From: Acidobacteriaceae bacterium UBA1307
GTDB taxonomy: Bacteria > Acidobacteriota > Terriglobia > Terriglobales > Acidobacteriaceae
DNA length: 64,000 nucleotides
Assembly: GCA_002307235.1 (NCBI GenBank)
Contig: DBTV01000031.1
Span: 2,287 to 66,286 of the forward strand
Reading direction: 5' to 3'
The position numbers were made by a program, and so were the translations under genes. Under the pieces are notes generated by a model. It did not search any database. It was not told where the DNA came from and saw only the letters and a program-made list of their open reading frames with translations. The first letter of the stretch is position 1. Each line of letters starts with the position of its first letter. Below are positions 17,008 to 26,204 of this stretch, piece after piece.

Positions 17008-17877
17008 TTAATTCGCCCCTTTCAGTACGCCGCGGCTGGTCACAAACCGGACCAGCGAAACCGCCAGCACAATCAACACAATCAACACCAGCGCACCCGC
17101 CCAGGCCAGACGATGCCAATCGTCGTAGGGAGAGATGGCGTAGACATAAATCTGCAACGGCAGAGCGGCAATCTCGCGATTGAGATTCGTGCTCCAGAAC
17201 GCGTTGCCGAATGCGGTAAAGATCAGCGGAGCCGTCTCACCGGCCACGCGCGCAAAGGCCAGCATGCAGCCGGTAATGATGCCCGGCGAGGCCGTCTTCA
17301 CGGTAATCGAAAGCACCGAGCGCCAGTTCGGCACGCCGAGCCCGAGCGCCGCCTCGCGCACCACGTGCGGCACCATCAGCAACATCTCTTCGGTGGTGCG
17401 GCAAACCGTCGGAATCATCATGATCCCCAACGCCACGCCGCCCGAGAAGGCCGAGAAGTGATGCATCGGCACCACCACCAGCGAATAGGCCGCAATGCCC
17501 ATCACGATCGACGGCACGCCGTTGAGCACATCGGCCGTGAAGCGGATCGCATTCGCCAGCTTCGTGCCGCGCCCAAACTCCGAAAGGAAAACGCCGCCGC
17601 CGATGCCGATCGGCACGCCGATCAAACTCGCCAGACCCAGCAGAATCGCCGAGCCATAGATGGCGTTCGCCATGCCGCCGCCCTCTTCACCCACCGGCTT
17701 CGGCACCTGCGTAAAGAAGGCCAGATTCAACGAACTGGCACCCTTGTAGATCAGGTAGATGAAGATCGCCACCAGCGGCGCGATCACCAGAATCGTCGAT
17801 AAGATGGCAATCGAGGTCGCGGCCAGATCGGTCAGGCTCCGCCACCGGTTGCGCATTGTATTTTGAACCCTGCTCAC
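17008..17877 (-). CDS. pstA: Phosphate ABC transporter permease PstA (GTG start)
   Basis: 289 aa, six predicted TM helices, the first at about 20-45. The permease EAA-type loop reads REAALGLGVPNWRSVLSITV, and GIMMIPTVCRTTEEMLLMVP is typical of PstA. GTG 17877 has AGGAG about 10 nt upstream; an ATG at 17856 is an alternative that drops seven residues. It lies 13 bp after pstC. Confidence 0.96.
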   Translation of the reverse strand: MSRVQNTMRNRWRSLTDLAATSIAILSTILVIAPLVAIFIYLIYKGASSLNLAFFTQVPKPVGEEGGGMANAIYGSAILLGLASLIGVPIGIGGGVFLSEFGRGTKLANAIRFTADVLNGVPSIVMGIAAYSLVVVPMHHFSAFSGGVALGIMMIPTVCRTTEEMLLMVPHVVREAALGLGVPNWRSVLSITVKTASPGIITGCMLAFARVAGETAPLIFTAFGNAFWSTNLNREIAALPLQIYVYAISPYDDWHRLAWAGALVLIVLIVLAVSLVRFVTSRGVLKGAN

Positions 17878-17890
17878 GAGAAGCTTCTCC

Positions 17891-18961
17891 TTAGTTCACC
17901 TGCGCGGGGGTACCACGCGTAACCACCCAGACCAGCAGGCGGGCAATGGCGTTCACAATAATCGTCACGATGAACAGCGCCAGGCCCAGCTCCATCAGCG
18001 CGCTCAGGTGCATGTCGCTTGAGGCCTCGGCAAACTCGTTGGCGATCACCGCCGACATCGAACTGCCGTTGGCCAGCAGCGAACGATGAATCTCCGGCGA
18101 GTTGCCGATCACCATCGTGACCGCCATCGTCTCGCCCAGTGCGCGGCCCAGCCCGAGAATGATCCCACCCACGATGCCGATCCGCGCATTGCGCAGAACG
18201 CCCATCCGGATCATCTCCCAGCGCGTCGCCCCCAGCGCCAGCACCGCCTCGCGCTGCGAGTGCGGCACCGCCAGCATCACCTCACGCGTCAACGAGCTGA
18301 CGATCGGCAAAATCATGATGGCCAGAATCACGCCCGCCGCCACAAAGCCCAGCCCCGTCGGGTTATCGTCGCCGAAAAAGCCCGTCCAGCCGAAGCCCCT
18401 GATCAGGTAAGGATTCACATACTCGCGCAGCAGCGGCACCAGCACGAAGACCGCCCACAGACCGTAGATCACCGACGGAATCGCCGCCAGCAACTCGGTC
18501 AAAAAGGCCAGCGGACCACGCAGCGCCTTCGGGCACATCTCCGTCAGAAACACCGCCACGCCCACCGCCAGCGGCACCGCCAGCAGCAAGGCCAGCAGCG
18601 ACGACAGCAGCGTGCCATAGATGAACGGCAGCGCGCTGAAGTGCTCATTGACCGGGTCCCAGTAGAGAGGCAGCTTCGTGTCCGGGTCGACAAAAGCCTT
18701 GTAGAAAAACGCCAGTCCAAATTTGTGCCACGCCAACTGCGAACGCACCACCAGCTCCGTGGCAATCAGCACCACGATCCCGAAGATCGACAGTGCGCAG
18801 GCCAACATAAGCCAGGAAAAGCTGCGATCGGCAACCGCCGAATTGCCCCGCTCCAACAGGAAGCGGCGCACCGCCGAGATCGGCGCCGGGGCTGAGGGCG
18901 TTTCTGGCTGCTCGGCCGACTCCGGCGGCAGCTGCACCTGTGCAATACGAATTTCCGGCAC
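17891..18961 (-). CDS. pstC: Phosphate ABC transporter permease PstC (GTG start)
   Basis: 356 aa. About 45 polar residues precede the first helix (LMLACALSIFGIVVLIATEL), then further TM helices with the permease loop REAVLALGATRWEMIRMGVL and PSVIYGLWAVFVLVPLLREY. GTG 18961 is preferred because AGGTGAG stands 7 nt upstream; GTG 18973, four codons earlier, has AGG directly against it and is less likely. First gene of the pst operon. The binding protein PstS is not here but at 55.7 kb. Confidence 0.95.
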   Translation of the reverse strand: MPEIRIAQVQLPPESAEQPETPSAPAPISAVRRFLLERGNSAVADRSFSWLMLACALSIFGIVVLIATELVVRSQLAWHKFGLAFFYKAFVDPDTKLPLYWDPVNEHFSALPFIYGTLLSSLLALLLAVPLAVGVAVFLTEMCPKALRGPLAFLTELLAAIPSVIYGLWAVFVLVPLLREYVNPYLIRGFGWTGFFGDDNPTGLGFVAAGVILAIMILPIVSSLTREVMLAVPHSQREAVLALGATRWEMIRMGVLRNARIGIVGGIILGLGRALGETMAVTMVIGNSPEIHRSLLANGSSMSAVIANEFAEASSDMHLSALMELGLALFIVTIIVNAIARLLVWVVTRGTPAQVN

Positions 18962-18990
18962 GTTTACGCTCACCTGTCTAGGCTACCCAG

Positions 18991-19013
18991 ATAATATGAA
19001 TGGAAGGTTACAG
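18991..19013 (-). promoter_or_regulatory. Possible Pho box and -10 element of the pst operon
   Basis: Reading the minus strand, CTGTAAC-CTTC-CATTCAT (19013-18996) resembles the 7-4-7 direct repeat of Pho boxes (each half matches CTGTCAT at 5 of 7), and TATTAT follows immediately. The overlap of repeat and -10 is not the E. coli geometry, so this is only a suggestion. Confidence 0.25.
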
Positions 19014-19402
19014 CCGGGCTAAATCCAGTCTAAAGAACAAACAAAAATTTTCCTGGCGATTCTCCCCACGCCCCCGACTCTTTCGTACCCTCGCCCGTCC
19101 CATTCTCCTTTTTGTATTTTTTAGAAGTTCCGTCGACGCTGACACCCTTCAATGACTACTTGAACTTTCTTCCGTAATTGCAGGAAACAACACGACAACA
19201 CGCGCAAAGGATCAGAATGTGCGCCCTCGGCCTCGCTGTCCGGAATCGCACAGCCTTTTGCGCTTTTGAACACCACGCAACGTCCATCGCGCAAGATCCC
19301 CCTGAATACAAAACAGTTACGGCCTGCAATTCCGTCTTCGGTCTGGCAAGCCGATTGCAACTTTACAGGCAGACTTTGCGTTCTTTTGTGGGAGGTTCGC
19401 TC
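19014..19402. other. Intergenic DNA between pstC and the ADOP permease
   Basis: I see no gene or clear terminator. It includes a T-rich tract near 19110-19128 and upstream sequence for both divergent genes. Open frames crossing it lack Shine-Dalgarno support and resemble no known protein. Confidence 0.5.
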
Positions 19403-21868
19403 ATGGCTTTTTGGTCCCAGATTGTCCGGAGGCTCGGCCGCAGCCCCGTCTTCACCTCCATTGCCCTGGTCACTCTGGCCATCGCCATCGGCGCCAACAC
19501 CGCGATCTTTACCCTCGTCGATCACGTTCTGCTCAGGCCGCTCTCCTACCCGGGCTCTGACCGCTTGATCGCCGTCCGCTATAGTGCTCCAGGCATCGGC
19601 GTCAAAGATCTGAACATCGCGCCTTCGCACTACTTCATCAATCGCGAACAGAGCACGACACTCGACGGCATCGCCCTCTACACGCGCGATGCGGTCAACA
19701 TCACTGGCATGGGCGCACCCGAGCACGTCACCTGCGTCAACACCAGCGACTCCCTGCTGCCGCTGCTCGGTGTCCAGCCCGTCGTCGGCAGGCTGTTTTC
19801 GGCCCACGACGACGCGCCGGATGCGCCGCAGACCGCCATACTCTCCTACGCTTACTGGCAAAAGCGATTCGGCGGCACGCCCTCGGCCATCGGCAGCACC
19901 ATCACGCTCGACGGCAAGGCCGCGCAGGTCATCGGCGTGCTCCCCCGCAACTTCCACTTCGTCGATGACGAGCCTCTGGATATGGTTCTTCCCCTCCAGC
20001 TCAACCGCGGCAAAACGTTTCTGGGCAATTACAGCTTCGAGGGCATCGCGCGACTCAAACCCGGCGTCAGCCTCGCCCAGGCTCATGCCGACCTTGCCCG
20101 CCTCATTCCCATCGCCTGGAACAGTTTCTCCGCGCCCGTGGGGTTCGGCCGTGCGCTGTTCGAACAAACGCAATTGCAGCCCAACCTGCGCCTGCTCAAG
20201 TCAGACGTGATCGGCGACGTGGGCAAGGTGCTTTGGGTTCTGCTGGCCGCTCTGGGGTTGGTTCTGCTGGTTGCCTGCGCCAATGTCGCCAACCTGCTTC
20301 TAGTGCGCGTCGAGGGTCGGCGACAGGAACTCGCCATCCGCGCCGCACTCGGCGCAAGCCGCTCTCGACAGATCGCCGACCTGCTTGCCGAAGGAATTCT
20401 ACTCGCCGTTGCCGGTGGCCTGATCGGTCTCGGTTTGGCCGACGCCGCGCTGCACGCCCTTCGTCTGGCCGGGCCTCAGGCGCTGCCACGTCTGCAAGAG
20501 ATTCACCTCGATGCCCACTCCGGGCTGTTTACCGCCGCCCTGATGCTGATCACCGGCCTGCTCATCGTGCTCGTGCCCATGCTCAAGTACGCCGGCCCCG
20601 GCGCAACGGCGGGGCTGCGCGAGGGGGGCCGCACCCTCAGCCAGAGCCGCGAACGCCATCGCGCCCGCAAAACGCTGGTCATCGTTCAGGTCGCCACCGC
20701 GCTGGTACTCTTGCTCTGCTCCGGACTCATGCTGCGCACCTTCTTCGCCCTGACCCACGTCGAACCCGGCTTCCAGGTCCATGGCGGCCTTGAGACCTTC
20801 CGCTTCTATACGCCCGAGTCGCAGATTCCCGATGCGCAGGGCGAGCAGCTTGTCCACCAAAACCAGGAGATTCTCCGCCAGTTGTCTGCCCTTCCCGGCG
20901 TCTCTTCGGCAAGCTTCTCCACCGCCATTCCGCTCTCCGGCTATAGCAACAATGACGTGATCTACGCGCAAGACCATCCGCTGAGCGCGGGGAAACTACC
21001 GCCCACCCGACGCTTTAAATTCGTCAGCCCCGGCTACTTCGCCACGCTCGGCACCCAACTGCTGGCCGGCCGCGACCTCACCTGGAGCGATACCTATGAG
21101 AAACGGCCCGTCGCGCTCATCTCCGAGGACTTCGCCCGCCAGTACTGGGGCTCGGCCACCGCCGCACTCGGCAAAAAAATCCGCATCGCCTCCAGCGACG
21201 ACTGGCGCGAAATTGTCGGCGTCGCCGAGAACGTGCGCGAGGACGGCATCGACAAACCGGCCCCCGCCACCGTCTATTACCCCGTTCTCCTCGCAAACTT
21301 CGAGGGACAAAAGCTCTCCGTGCATCGCTCCGTCTCCTTTGCTCTGCGCAGCTCCCGCTCGGGATCGCAGCAGTTTTTGCGCGAGATCGAGCAACGCGTC
21401 TGGGCCATCAACGGCAACGTACCGCTGTCGAACCCAACCACCCTCGACATCATGTTCCACAAGTCGCTGGCACGCACCTCCTTCACGCTGGCGCTGCTGT
21501 CGACGGCAGGGGGCATGGCCCTGTTGCTTGGCCTCATCGGCCTCTACGGCGTTCTCTCTTACACCATCGCGCAACGCACGCGCGAAATCGGCATCCGCAT
21601 GGCGCTCGGCGCGCAGCGCACCGAGATCACCGCGCTGTTCGTCCGCCAAGGGCTCTCACTCACGCTGATCGGCGCGGCGATCGGCCTTGCCGCCTCCTGC
21701 GCCCTGCTGCGGCTGCTCTCCTCGCTGCTCTATCACGTCAGCCCCTTCGATCCGCTGACCTACGCCACCATGACCGCAGCCCTGTTGCTCATCGCTGCAT
21801 TGGCTTGCTATCTTCCATCGCGACGCGCCGCCTCCATCGAACCCACCGAAGCGCTGCGCCGCGAATAA
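19403..21868 (+). CDS. MacB/FtsX-type ABC permease of the acidobacterial orphan (ADOP) group
   Basis: 821 aa inner-membrane protein. The N-terminus MAFWSQIVRRLGRSPVFTSI leads into TM1 with IAIGANTAIFTLVDHVLLRP, the hallmark of ADOP permeases (TIGR03434 type). A MacB periplasmic domain follows, then an FtsX block around residues 275-400 (LLVACANVANLLLVRVEGRR, ELAIRAALGASRSR), a second periplasmic domain, and a second FtsX block at the C-terminus (YTIAQRTREIGIRMALGAQR). It ends IEPTEALRRE. ATG 19403 has GGGAGG 7 nt upstream; the 75-residue upstream extension is unconserved. No ATPase gene is adjacent. Substrate unknown. Confidence 0.92.
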   Translation: MAFWSQIVRRLGRSPVFTSIALVTLAIAIGANTAIFTLVDHVLLRPLSYPGSDRLIAVRYSAPGIGVKDLNIAPSHYFINREQSTTLDGIALYTRDAVNITGMGAPEHVTCVNTSDSLLPLLGVQPVVGRLFSAHDDAPDAPQTAILSYAYWQKRFGGTPSAIGSTITLDGKAAQVIGVLPRNFHFVDDEPLDMVLPLQLNRGKTFLGNYSFEGIARLKPGVSLAQAHADLARLIPIAWNSFSAPVGFGRALFEQTQLQPNLRLLKSDVIGDVGKVLWVLLAALGLVLLVACANVANLLLVRVEGRRQELAIRAALGASRSRQIADLLAEGILLAVAGGLIGLGLADAALHALRLAGPQALPRLQEIHLDAHSGLFTAALMLITGLLIVLVPMLKYAGPGATAGLREGGRTLSQSRERHRARKTLVIVQVATALVLLLCSGLMLRTFFALTHVEPGFQVHGGLETFRFYTPESQIPDAQGEQLVHQNQEILRQLSALPGVSSASFSTAIPLSGYSNNDVIYAQDHPLSAGKLPPTRRFKFVSPGYFATLGTQLLAGRDLTWSDTYEKRPVALISEDFARQYWGSATAALGKKIRIASSDDWREIVGVAENVREDGIDKPAPATVYYPVLLANFEGQKLSVHRSVSFALRSSRSGSQQFLREIEQRVWAINGNVPLSNPTTLDIMFHKSLARTSFTLALLSTAGGMALLLGLIGLYGVLSYTIAQRTREIGIRMALGAQRTEITALFVRQGLSLTLIGAAIGLAASCALLRLLSSLLYHVSPFDPLTYATMTAALLLIAALACYLPSRRAASIEPTEALRRE

Positions 21869-22081
21869 AATGATTCTCCAATGGCCGTACACCGAAGCCG
21901 ATGCGGCTGAGTGGCTTTTTTTGAGAAAAATACACCTTGCACAAGGTTGGCAAGGGTATATCTATGGGAGAACCACTCTGGGCCGTATCGGATCAGGGAT
22001 TCGGCAGCAGCCTCAGCCGCCGGGGCCCGTCTGCCGAAAATTTCCCCTGAAAAATCGTTGTACTGAACGGCTTATTTCCTT

Positions 22082-22109
22082 TTGTCCCACGGCATAAACG
22101 TGCTACAAC
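22082..22109 (+). promoter_or_regulatory. Promoter of the LacI-type regulator
   Basis: TTGTCC (22082-22087), 16 bp, TACAAC (22104-22109), ending 7 nt before the ATG at 22117. No Shine-Dalgarno sequence is visible, so the transcript is probably leaderless or nearly so. Confidence 0.5.
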
Positions 22110-22116
22110 TCGAATC

Positions 22117-23190
22117 ATGGGGAGTCTGAAGAAAACCGCAACGGCTGCCACCCGCGTCAACCTGCGCATGCTGGCCGAATACCTGAAGCTCTCGCAGACC
22201 ACCGTCTCTCTGGTGCTCAACGACTCGCCGTCGGCCAAATCCATTCCGCAAGAGACGCGCAACCGGGTCATTGAGGCCGCCAAAAAGCTCAACTACCGGC
22301 CCAACTACTTCGCGCGTTCGCTGCGCCAGAGCCGGTCGATGAGCGTCGGCGTGCTCGCCCCTGACCTGAGCGAGGGCTACTTCACCCGCGTCATGAGCGG
22401 CGTAGTCGAAGAGCTCTCTGCCGCGCACTACTTCTACTTCACCGCCTGCCACGACTGGAAAAAGGAGTTGATCGCCACCTATCCGCGCCTGCTCGCCGAA
22501 CGTGCCGTCGATGGGTTTCTTCTGCTGAACACACCGGCCGATCAGATCGAGGTCACCCAGCCCATCGTCGCCATCTCCTCGCACAGCCCGGCCGAGAACG
22601 TAACCAACATCGTCGTCGATCACCACGCCGCCGTCTCCCAGGCCCTCACCCACCTCTATCAGCTCGGCCATCGCCGCATCGCCTTCATGCGCGGCCCCAA
22701 GGCCATCCCCGACTCCGAGGTTCGCTGGGAGAACATCCAGCAGGTCGCCAGCGAACTCGGTCTCACGCTCGATCCCGCACTCGTCGTCCGGCTCGACACC
22801 GCACGTTGGTCCACCGAGTCCGATCCGCACCCCATGAATCCCGAGATCGGCTACCAGCCCATGCGCTCCCTGCTCGAACAAACACGTGACTTCACCGCCG
22901 TCTTCTGCTTCAATGACATCGCGGCCATTGGCGCCACCCGAGCCCTCAAGGACGCCGGGCTCGGCGTGCCCACCGACGTCTCCGTTCTCGGCTTCGACGA
23001 TATCCTCTCCGCCGCCTACTCCACTCCATCGCTGACCACCATCCGCCAGCCTCTGGCCGAGATGGGCAAGCGCGGCGCGCAGGTGCTGCTTGAACGCATC
23101 GCTCAGCGCGACAAGGAGTTTCCCGCCGAAATCGTCATGCAGCCCGAGTTGATCGTGCGCGAATCCACCGGCCCGATTTTCCTTCGATAA
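22117..23190 (+). CDS. LacI/GalR-family transcriptional regulator
   Basis: 357 aa DNA-binding repressor or activator. The N-terminal helix-turn-helix reads NLRMLAEYLKLSQTTVSLVLND with hinge ETRNRVIEAAKKLNYRPNYF, followed by the periplasmic-binding-protein-like core (VGVLAPDLSEGYF, GHRRIAFMRGP, AVFCFNDIAAIGATRALKDA, VLGFDDILSA, TIRQPLAEMG). The ligand is probably a sugar by family analogy, but no sugar gene is adjacent to test this. Autoregulation or a distant target is possible. Confidence 0.93.
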   Translation: MGSLKKTATAATRVNLRMLAEYLKLSQTTVSLVLNDSPSAKSIPQETRNRVIEAAKKLNYRPNYFARSLRQSRSMSVGVLAPDLSEGYFTRVMSGVVEELSAAHYFYFTACHDWKKELIATYPRLLAERAVDGFLLLNTPADQIEVTQPIVAISSHSPAENVTNIVVDHHAAVSQALTHLYQLGHRRIAFMRGPKAIPDSEVRWENIQQVASELGLTLDPALVVRLDTARWSTESDPHPMNPEIGYQPMRSLLEQTRDFTAVFCFNDIAAIGATRALKDAGLGVPTDVSVLGFDDILSAAYSTPSLTTIRQPLAEMGKRGAQVLLERIAQRDKEFPAEIVMQPELIVRESTGPIFLR

Positions 23191-23204
23191 AAATCTGCAC
23201 GCGC

Positions 23205-23235
23205 AAAAAAGGCCGCCCAAGGGCGGCTTTTTTTT
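23205..23235 (+). terminator. Terminator of the LacI-type regulator
   Basis: GCCGCCC, 2-nt loop, GGGCGGC, followed by eight T and preceded by an A run. Confidence 0.93.
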
Positions 23236-23251
23236 ATTGTTTCAGCGCCCT

Positions 23252-23464
23252 CTACGGGCACTCATTGTCGGCTTCAAACCACCGGCTGATGTACATCTGC
23301 GCGTGGCGCTGGCCGCAATAATGCAGCGCCTGGGGCGCATCGGCAGCCTCCTGGCTCCAGCGATAAATCGTCAACTGATTTGCCTCGCAACGAATAACGA
23401 CCCAGCTCATCGGGTCCTCACTCGTCTCGCCGCAGATCTCGCACCGATAGGTCGTGTCGATCAT
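23252..23464 (-). CDS. Small zinc-ribbon-like protein (70 aa)
   Basis: No family name recognised. CEIC near the N-terminus (YRCEICGETSEDP) and CGQRH near the C-terminus (LHYCGQRHAQMYISRWFE) look like the two halves of a treble-clef or zinc-ribbon site. ATG 23464 has GGGAGG 8 nt upstream; a longer frame to 23545 adds basic unconserved sequence. It is convergent with the LacI-type gene and lies 99 bp after hom on the same strand. Confidence 0.75.
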   Translation of the reverse strand: MIDTTYRCEICGETSEDPMSWVVIRCEANQLTIYRWSQEAADAPQALHYCGQRHAQMYISRWFEADNECP

Positions 23465-23562
23465 CGGGGCCGCCTCCCTGGCTCTCCTCTGTCTTATCGG
23501 TCGCTCACCCGATTTCCGACAGAGTTTCTCCACAAAAGCAGCCACCGACGGGAATGGACGTA

Positions 23563-24855
23563 CTACTCAAGAATCTGCAGATTCAACGGCGGCTCAATCA
23601 GGTAATCCTGGCTGCGAATCGCCGCCAGAGCCCGGTCAAGCGCCGAGGCCTTGCAGGGCTCGACGGTAACGACGAACGGCAGGGCGCTCTCCGCAAAGCC
23701 TTCCTTCTGCACAATGGCCCGGATGTTGATCTTCTCCTTGGCCAGCGCGCCGGTGATCTCGGCCACGATGCCCGGCCGGTCCTTCACCGTAAAGCGAATG
23801 TAATGAGCTGATTCAAACTCAGCGTCCACCGCGGCCGGCTTCGACGGCACCCGCACCCGGCGCGAGTCGTAGGCCAGTGCCAAAAGGTCGCTGACGACGG
23901 CCACGGCCGTCGGGTGGCCACCGGCGCCGTGGCCGGAAAAGACCACATTGCCGCCGTACTGCCCGTTCAGAATCACCATGTTCTCGGTGCCACGCGACCA
24001 GGCCAGCGGCGACTGCGCCGCCACCAGCACCGGGCCGACCGAGGCCGCCACCGCGCCATCCTTCTGCTCGGCCCGCGCCACCTGCCGGATCGTGCATCCG
24101 AGGTCGCGCGCATAGCTGAAGTCGACGGCCGAAACCGCCGTAATCGGCTGACGGGCAATGCCCTCCGGATCAACCTCGACGCGCATCGCCAGCCGCATCA
24201 GAATCGCCAGCTTCGAACGGGCGTCAAAGCCGCCCACGTCCTCGGTCGGATCGGCCTCGGCATAGCCCTTGGCCTGCGCCTCGGCCAGCACCGTTGCATA
24301 CTCGCCGCCGGTCTGCATCTTGCTCAAAATAAAGTTGCAAGTCCCGTTCAAAATGCCAAGAATACTGCGAATGCGGTCGCCCGACAACCCCTGTTCGAGG
24401 CCCGGAATCACCGGAATACCGCCCGCCACCGCCGCGCCAAACTTCAAATGTCCGCCGGTCGAAACGGCCAGATTTTCCAGTTCCACGCCCTTGAGCGCGA
24501 TCAACTTCTTGTTGGCTGAAACCACGCTCTTGCCCGCCGCCAGCGCGCGCTCCACCCAGACACCGGCCGGATCGAGTCCACCCACCAACTCGACAATGAC
24601 ATCGATCTCGGGCGAGGTCAGCAACGCCTCGGCATCCTCGGTCCAGGTCACGCTCGCCGGAATCCAGTCCGCCTTCTTGCGTGCCACATTGCGGTTGTAG
24701 ATGTGGGTCAGCTCGAGGCCCTCGGGCTTCGAGTCCACCAGAATGCGCGCCACCGAGCTGCCAACGGTGCCAAAGCCAAACAGGGCAATGCGCAACGGAC
24801 GACGCGTGTTCGGGGAGGCGGCAACAGACGAGGAGATATTTTTGGCTTCGGGCAC
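23563..24855 (-). CDS. hom: Homoserine dehydrogenase with ACT domain (GTG start)
   Basis: 430 aa enzyme reducing aspartate semialdehyde to homoserine for Met/Thr synthesis. The Rossmann motif GFGTVGSSV is at residues 27-35, the catalytic core contains GGIPVIPGLEQGLSGDRI, ILNGTCNFILSKM and the conserved AEADPTEDVGGFDARSKLAI. From about residue 350 an ACT domain (YIRFTVKDRPGIVAEITGAL) suggests feedback control by threonine. GTG 24855 has AAGGA 9-10 nt upstream. A bifunctional aspartokinase fusion is not present. Confidence 0.97.
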   Translation of the reverse strand: MPEAKNISSSVAASPNTRRPLRIALFGFGTVGSSVARILVDSKPEGLELTHIYNRNVARKKADWIPASVTWTEDAEALLTSPEIDVIVELVGGLDPAGVWVERALAAGKSVVSANKKLIALKGVELENLAVSTGGHLKFGAAVAGGIPVIPGLEQGLSGDRIRSILGILNGTCNFILSKMQTGGEYATVLAEAQAKGYAEADPTEDVGGFDARSKLAILMRLAMRVEVDPEGIARQPITAVSAVDFSYARDLGCTIRQVARAEQKDGAVAASVGPVLVAAQSPLAWSRGTENMVILNGQYGGNVVFSGHGAGGHPTAVAVVSDLLALAYDSRRVRVPSKPAAVDAEFESAHYIRFTVKDRPGIVAEITGALAKEKINIRAIVQKEGFAESALPFVVTVEPCKASALDRALAAIRSQDYLIEPPLNLQILE

Positions 24856-25011
24856 GAGCTTTTTCCTTTACTTGTAGGTTAAACGCAGGTTTTCACACGT
24901 TGCTATCGATGATACCCGATCGCACATGCGGCGATGAGCAGGAGTGCCTGGCGGCGGCGCGCGATTCCCTCTTCTTCAACTTTCGTGCGGAAATGAAAAA
25001 CGCGCGCAAAA

Positions 25012-25048
25012 ACAAAAAGGCGGAAGAGCCTGTCGGCCTTCCGCCCTT
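25012..25048 (-). terminator. Terminator of the outer-membrane protein gene
   Basis: Read on the minus strand, a stem built from GGGCGGAAGGCC and GGCTCTTCCGCC is followed by TTTTTGTTTTTG. It separates the outer-membrane protein gene from hom. Confidence 0.8.
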
Positions 25049-25067
25049 CGATCCACCCCGGAAAAAG

Positions 25068-25787
25068 CTACTGCTTGCCGAAGCGATAGACGATCGAGCC
25101 GGTGAAGCCACGGCTGGCCTGCGAGGTCGAGCCATAGCCGGTGAAGAAATACTCCGGCGAAAGACGGAGGGCAAGGCTTGGCGTCAGATTGTACTCGGCG
25201 CTGACGCTGACCGAGGCCGCATAGGTGCTGCCGTCGGGATAGAGCTTGAGCGTCTTCGCACCGTAACCGTTGGCGTCCTCTGAGAAGTTATTGTGGCCGT
25301 AGCCGGCCAGCACGCGACCCGAGATCGCATACTTCGGCTGCACATAAAAGCGATAGGTCGGGCCCGCCATCACGTTGTACTCGCTGATCGAAGGCCGGGT
25401 CAGTCCATAGGCATTCAGGCCGACATAGGCCGTGCCAAAATAGCCGCGACCGTCGACGGTAACGCCGAGCCGCTCGTTGAGGTAGCGGGTCACGCCCACG
25501 TTCCAGGCATACATGGAAGAGCGCTGGCGATCAGGGCCGGGAACGAAGCGGATCGTACCGCTGCCAACATAGGCCTCATACTTCTGCGAATACGCATCAT
25601 GAATCGCTGTAGCGCGACGCTGCGCACGACGAGCGCGGATACGCGCCTGCACGCTCAACTGTCCGCTCTGCGCGGCAGTCTGCTCCTGTGCCGGTACGGA
25701 GCTGCTGCTCTCACTCTGCGCCACGACGGCGGGTACGGCGCTGGCGGCCAAAGCCAGCAAAAAGGCAATACGGCGAAATGAATCCAT
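25068..25787 (-). CDS. Outer-membrane beta-barrel protein
   Basis: 239 aa. Signal peptide MDSFRRIAFLLALAASAVPA...AQ, a Ser/Gln-rich spacer, a short basic stretch (ARIRARRAQRRATA), then alternating-hydrophobicity strands with many aromatic residues (YAWNVGVTRYLNERLGVTVD, YNVMAGPTYRFYVQPKYAIS) and a C-terminal strand GSIVYRFGKQ. It resembles small OmpA/OmpW-like barrels; ligand or function cannot be stated. ATG 25787 begins the signal peptide. No operon partner downstream because of the terminator at 25012. Confidence 0.82.
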   Translation of the reverse strand: MDSFRRIAFLLALAASAVPAVVAQSESSSSVPAQEQTAAQSGQLSVQARIRARRAQRRATAIHDAYSQKYEAYVGSGTIRFVPGPDRQRSSMYAWNVGVTRYLNERLGVTVDGRGYFGTAYVGLNAYGLTRPSISEYNVMAGPTYRFYVQPKYAISGRVLAGYGHNNFSEDANGYGAKTLKLYPDGSTYAASVSVSAEYNLTPSLALRLSPEYFFTGYGSTSQASRGFTGSIVYRFGKQ

Positions 25788-26136
25788 CGGTCTCGAACTT
25801 CCTCCACGGGAATTTTAATCCTTTGTCGTCAACACCTTACAAAGGAGGTTCTGGAAATACCCACAAAAATACCCGCATCGTGAACGAATCAGGTATTTTG
25901 CCCGTTCATCTACCAGGCATACCGTTAGAAATGATACATGCGCATGACGGCTTCGCGCAGCTCCCTCACTAGCTTCGACGCTGGAAAAACAGAATGGGCG
26001 TCAACGAAGCATCCTTTTGAGTGTATCTCGACACACCGGCACAACCGGAATGCAATCGACGCCCAAGCCGTCCATTCTGCACTTCGGGCGCAATATGGGC
26101 GGCTTTCCATACTTTTTCTAATCACGAAGATATTTT
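25788..26136. other. Intergenic region upstream of flgE and the barrel protein gene
   Basis: No gene supported; open frames here lack ribosome-binding sites. It carries the upstream regions of the two divergent genes, and any sigma-54 activator site for flgE should lie here. I could not define one with confidence. Confidence 0.5.
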
Positions 26137-26153
26137 TTGGCATGCAGATTGCA
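26137..26153 (+). promoter_or_regulatory. Sigma-54 (RpoN) promoter of flgE
   Basis: TTGGCATGCAGATTGCA matches the consensus TGGCAY-N5-TTGCA, with invariant GG at 26139-26140 and GC at 26151-26152 exactly 10 nt apart. A start near 26164 gives a 41-nt leader. Confidence 0.85.
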
Positions 26154-26204
26154 TTCAAAGGCAGCGGGGTCAGCGAGAACATACATGTGCAAACGGAGAC
26201 TTGA

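Noticed and set aside
19178..19402. 75-residue N-terminal extension of the ADOP permease
   Set aside because: Lacks conserved sequence; the ATG at 19403 has a strong Shine-Dalgarno sequence and the family N-terminus.
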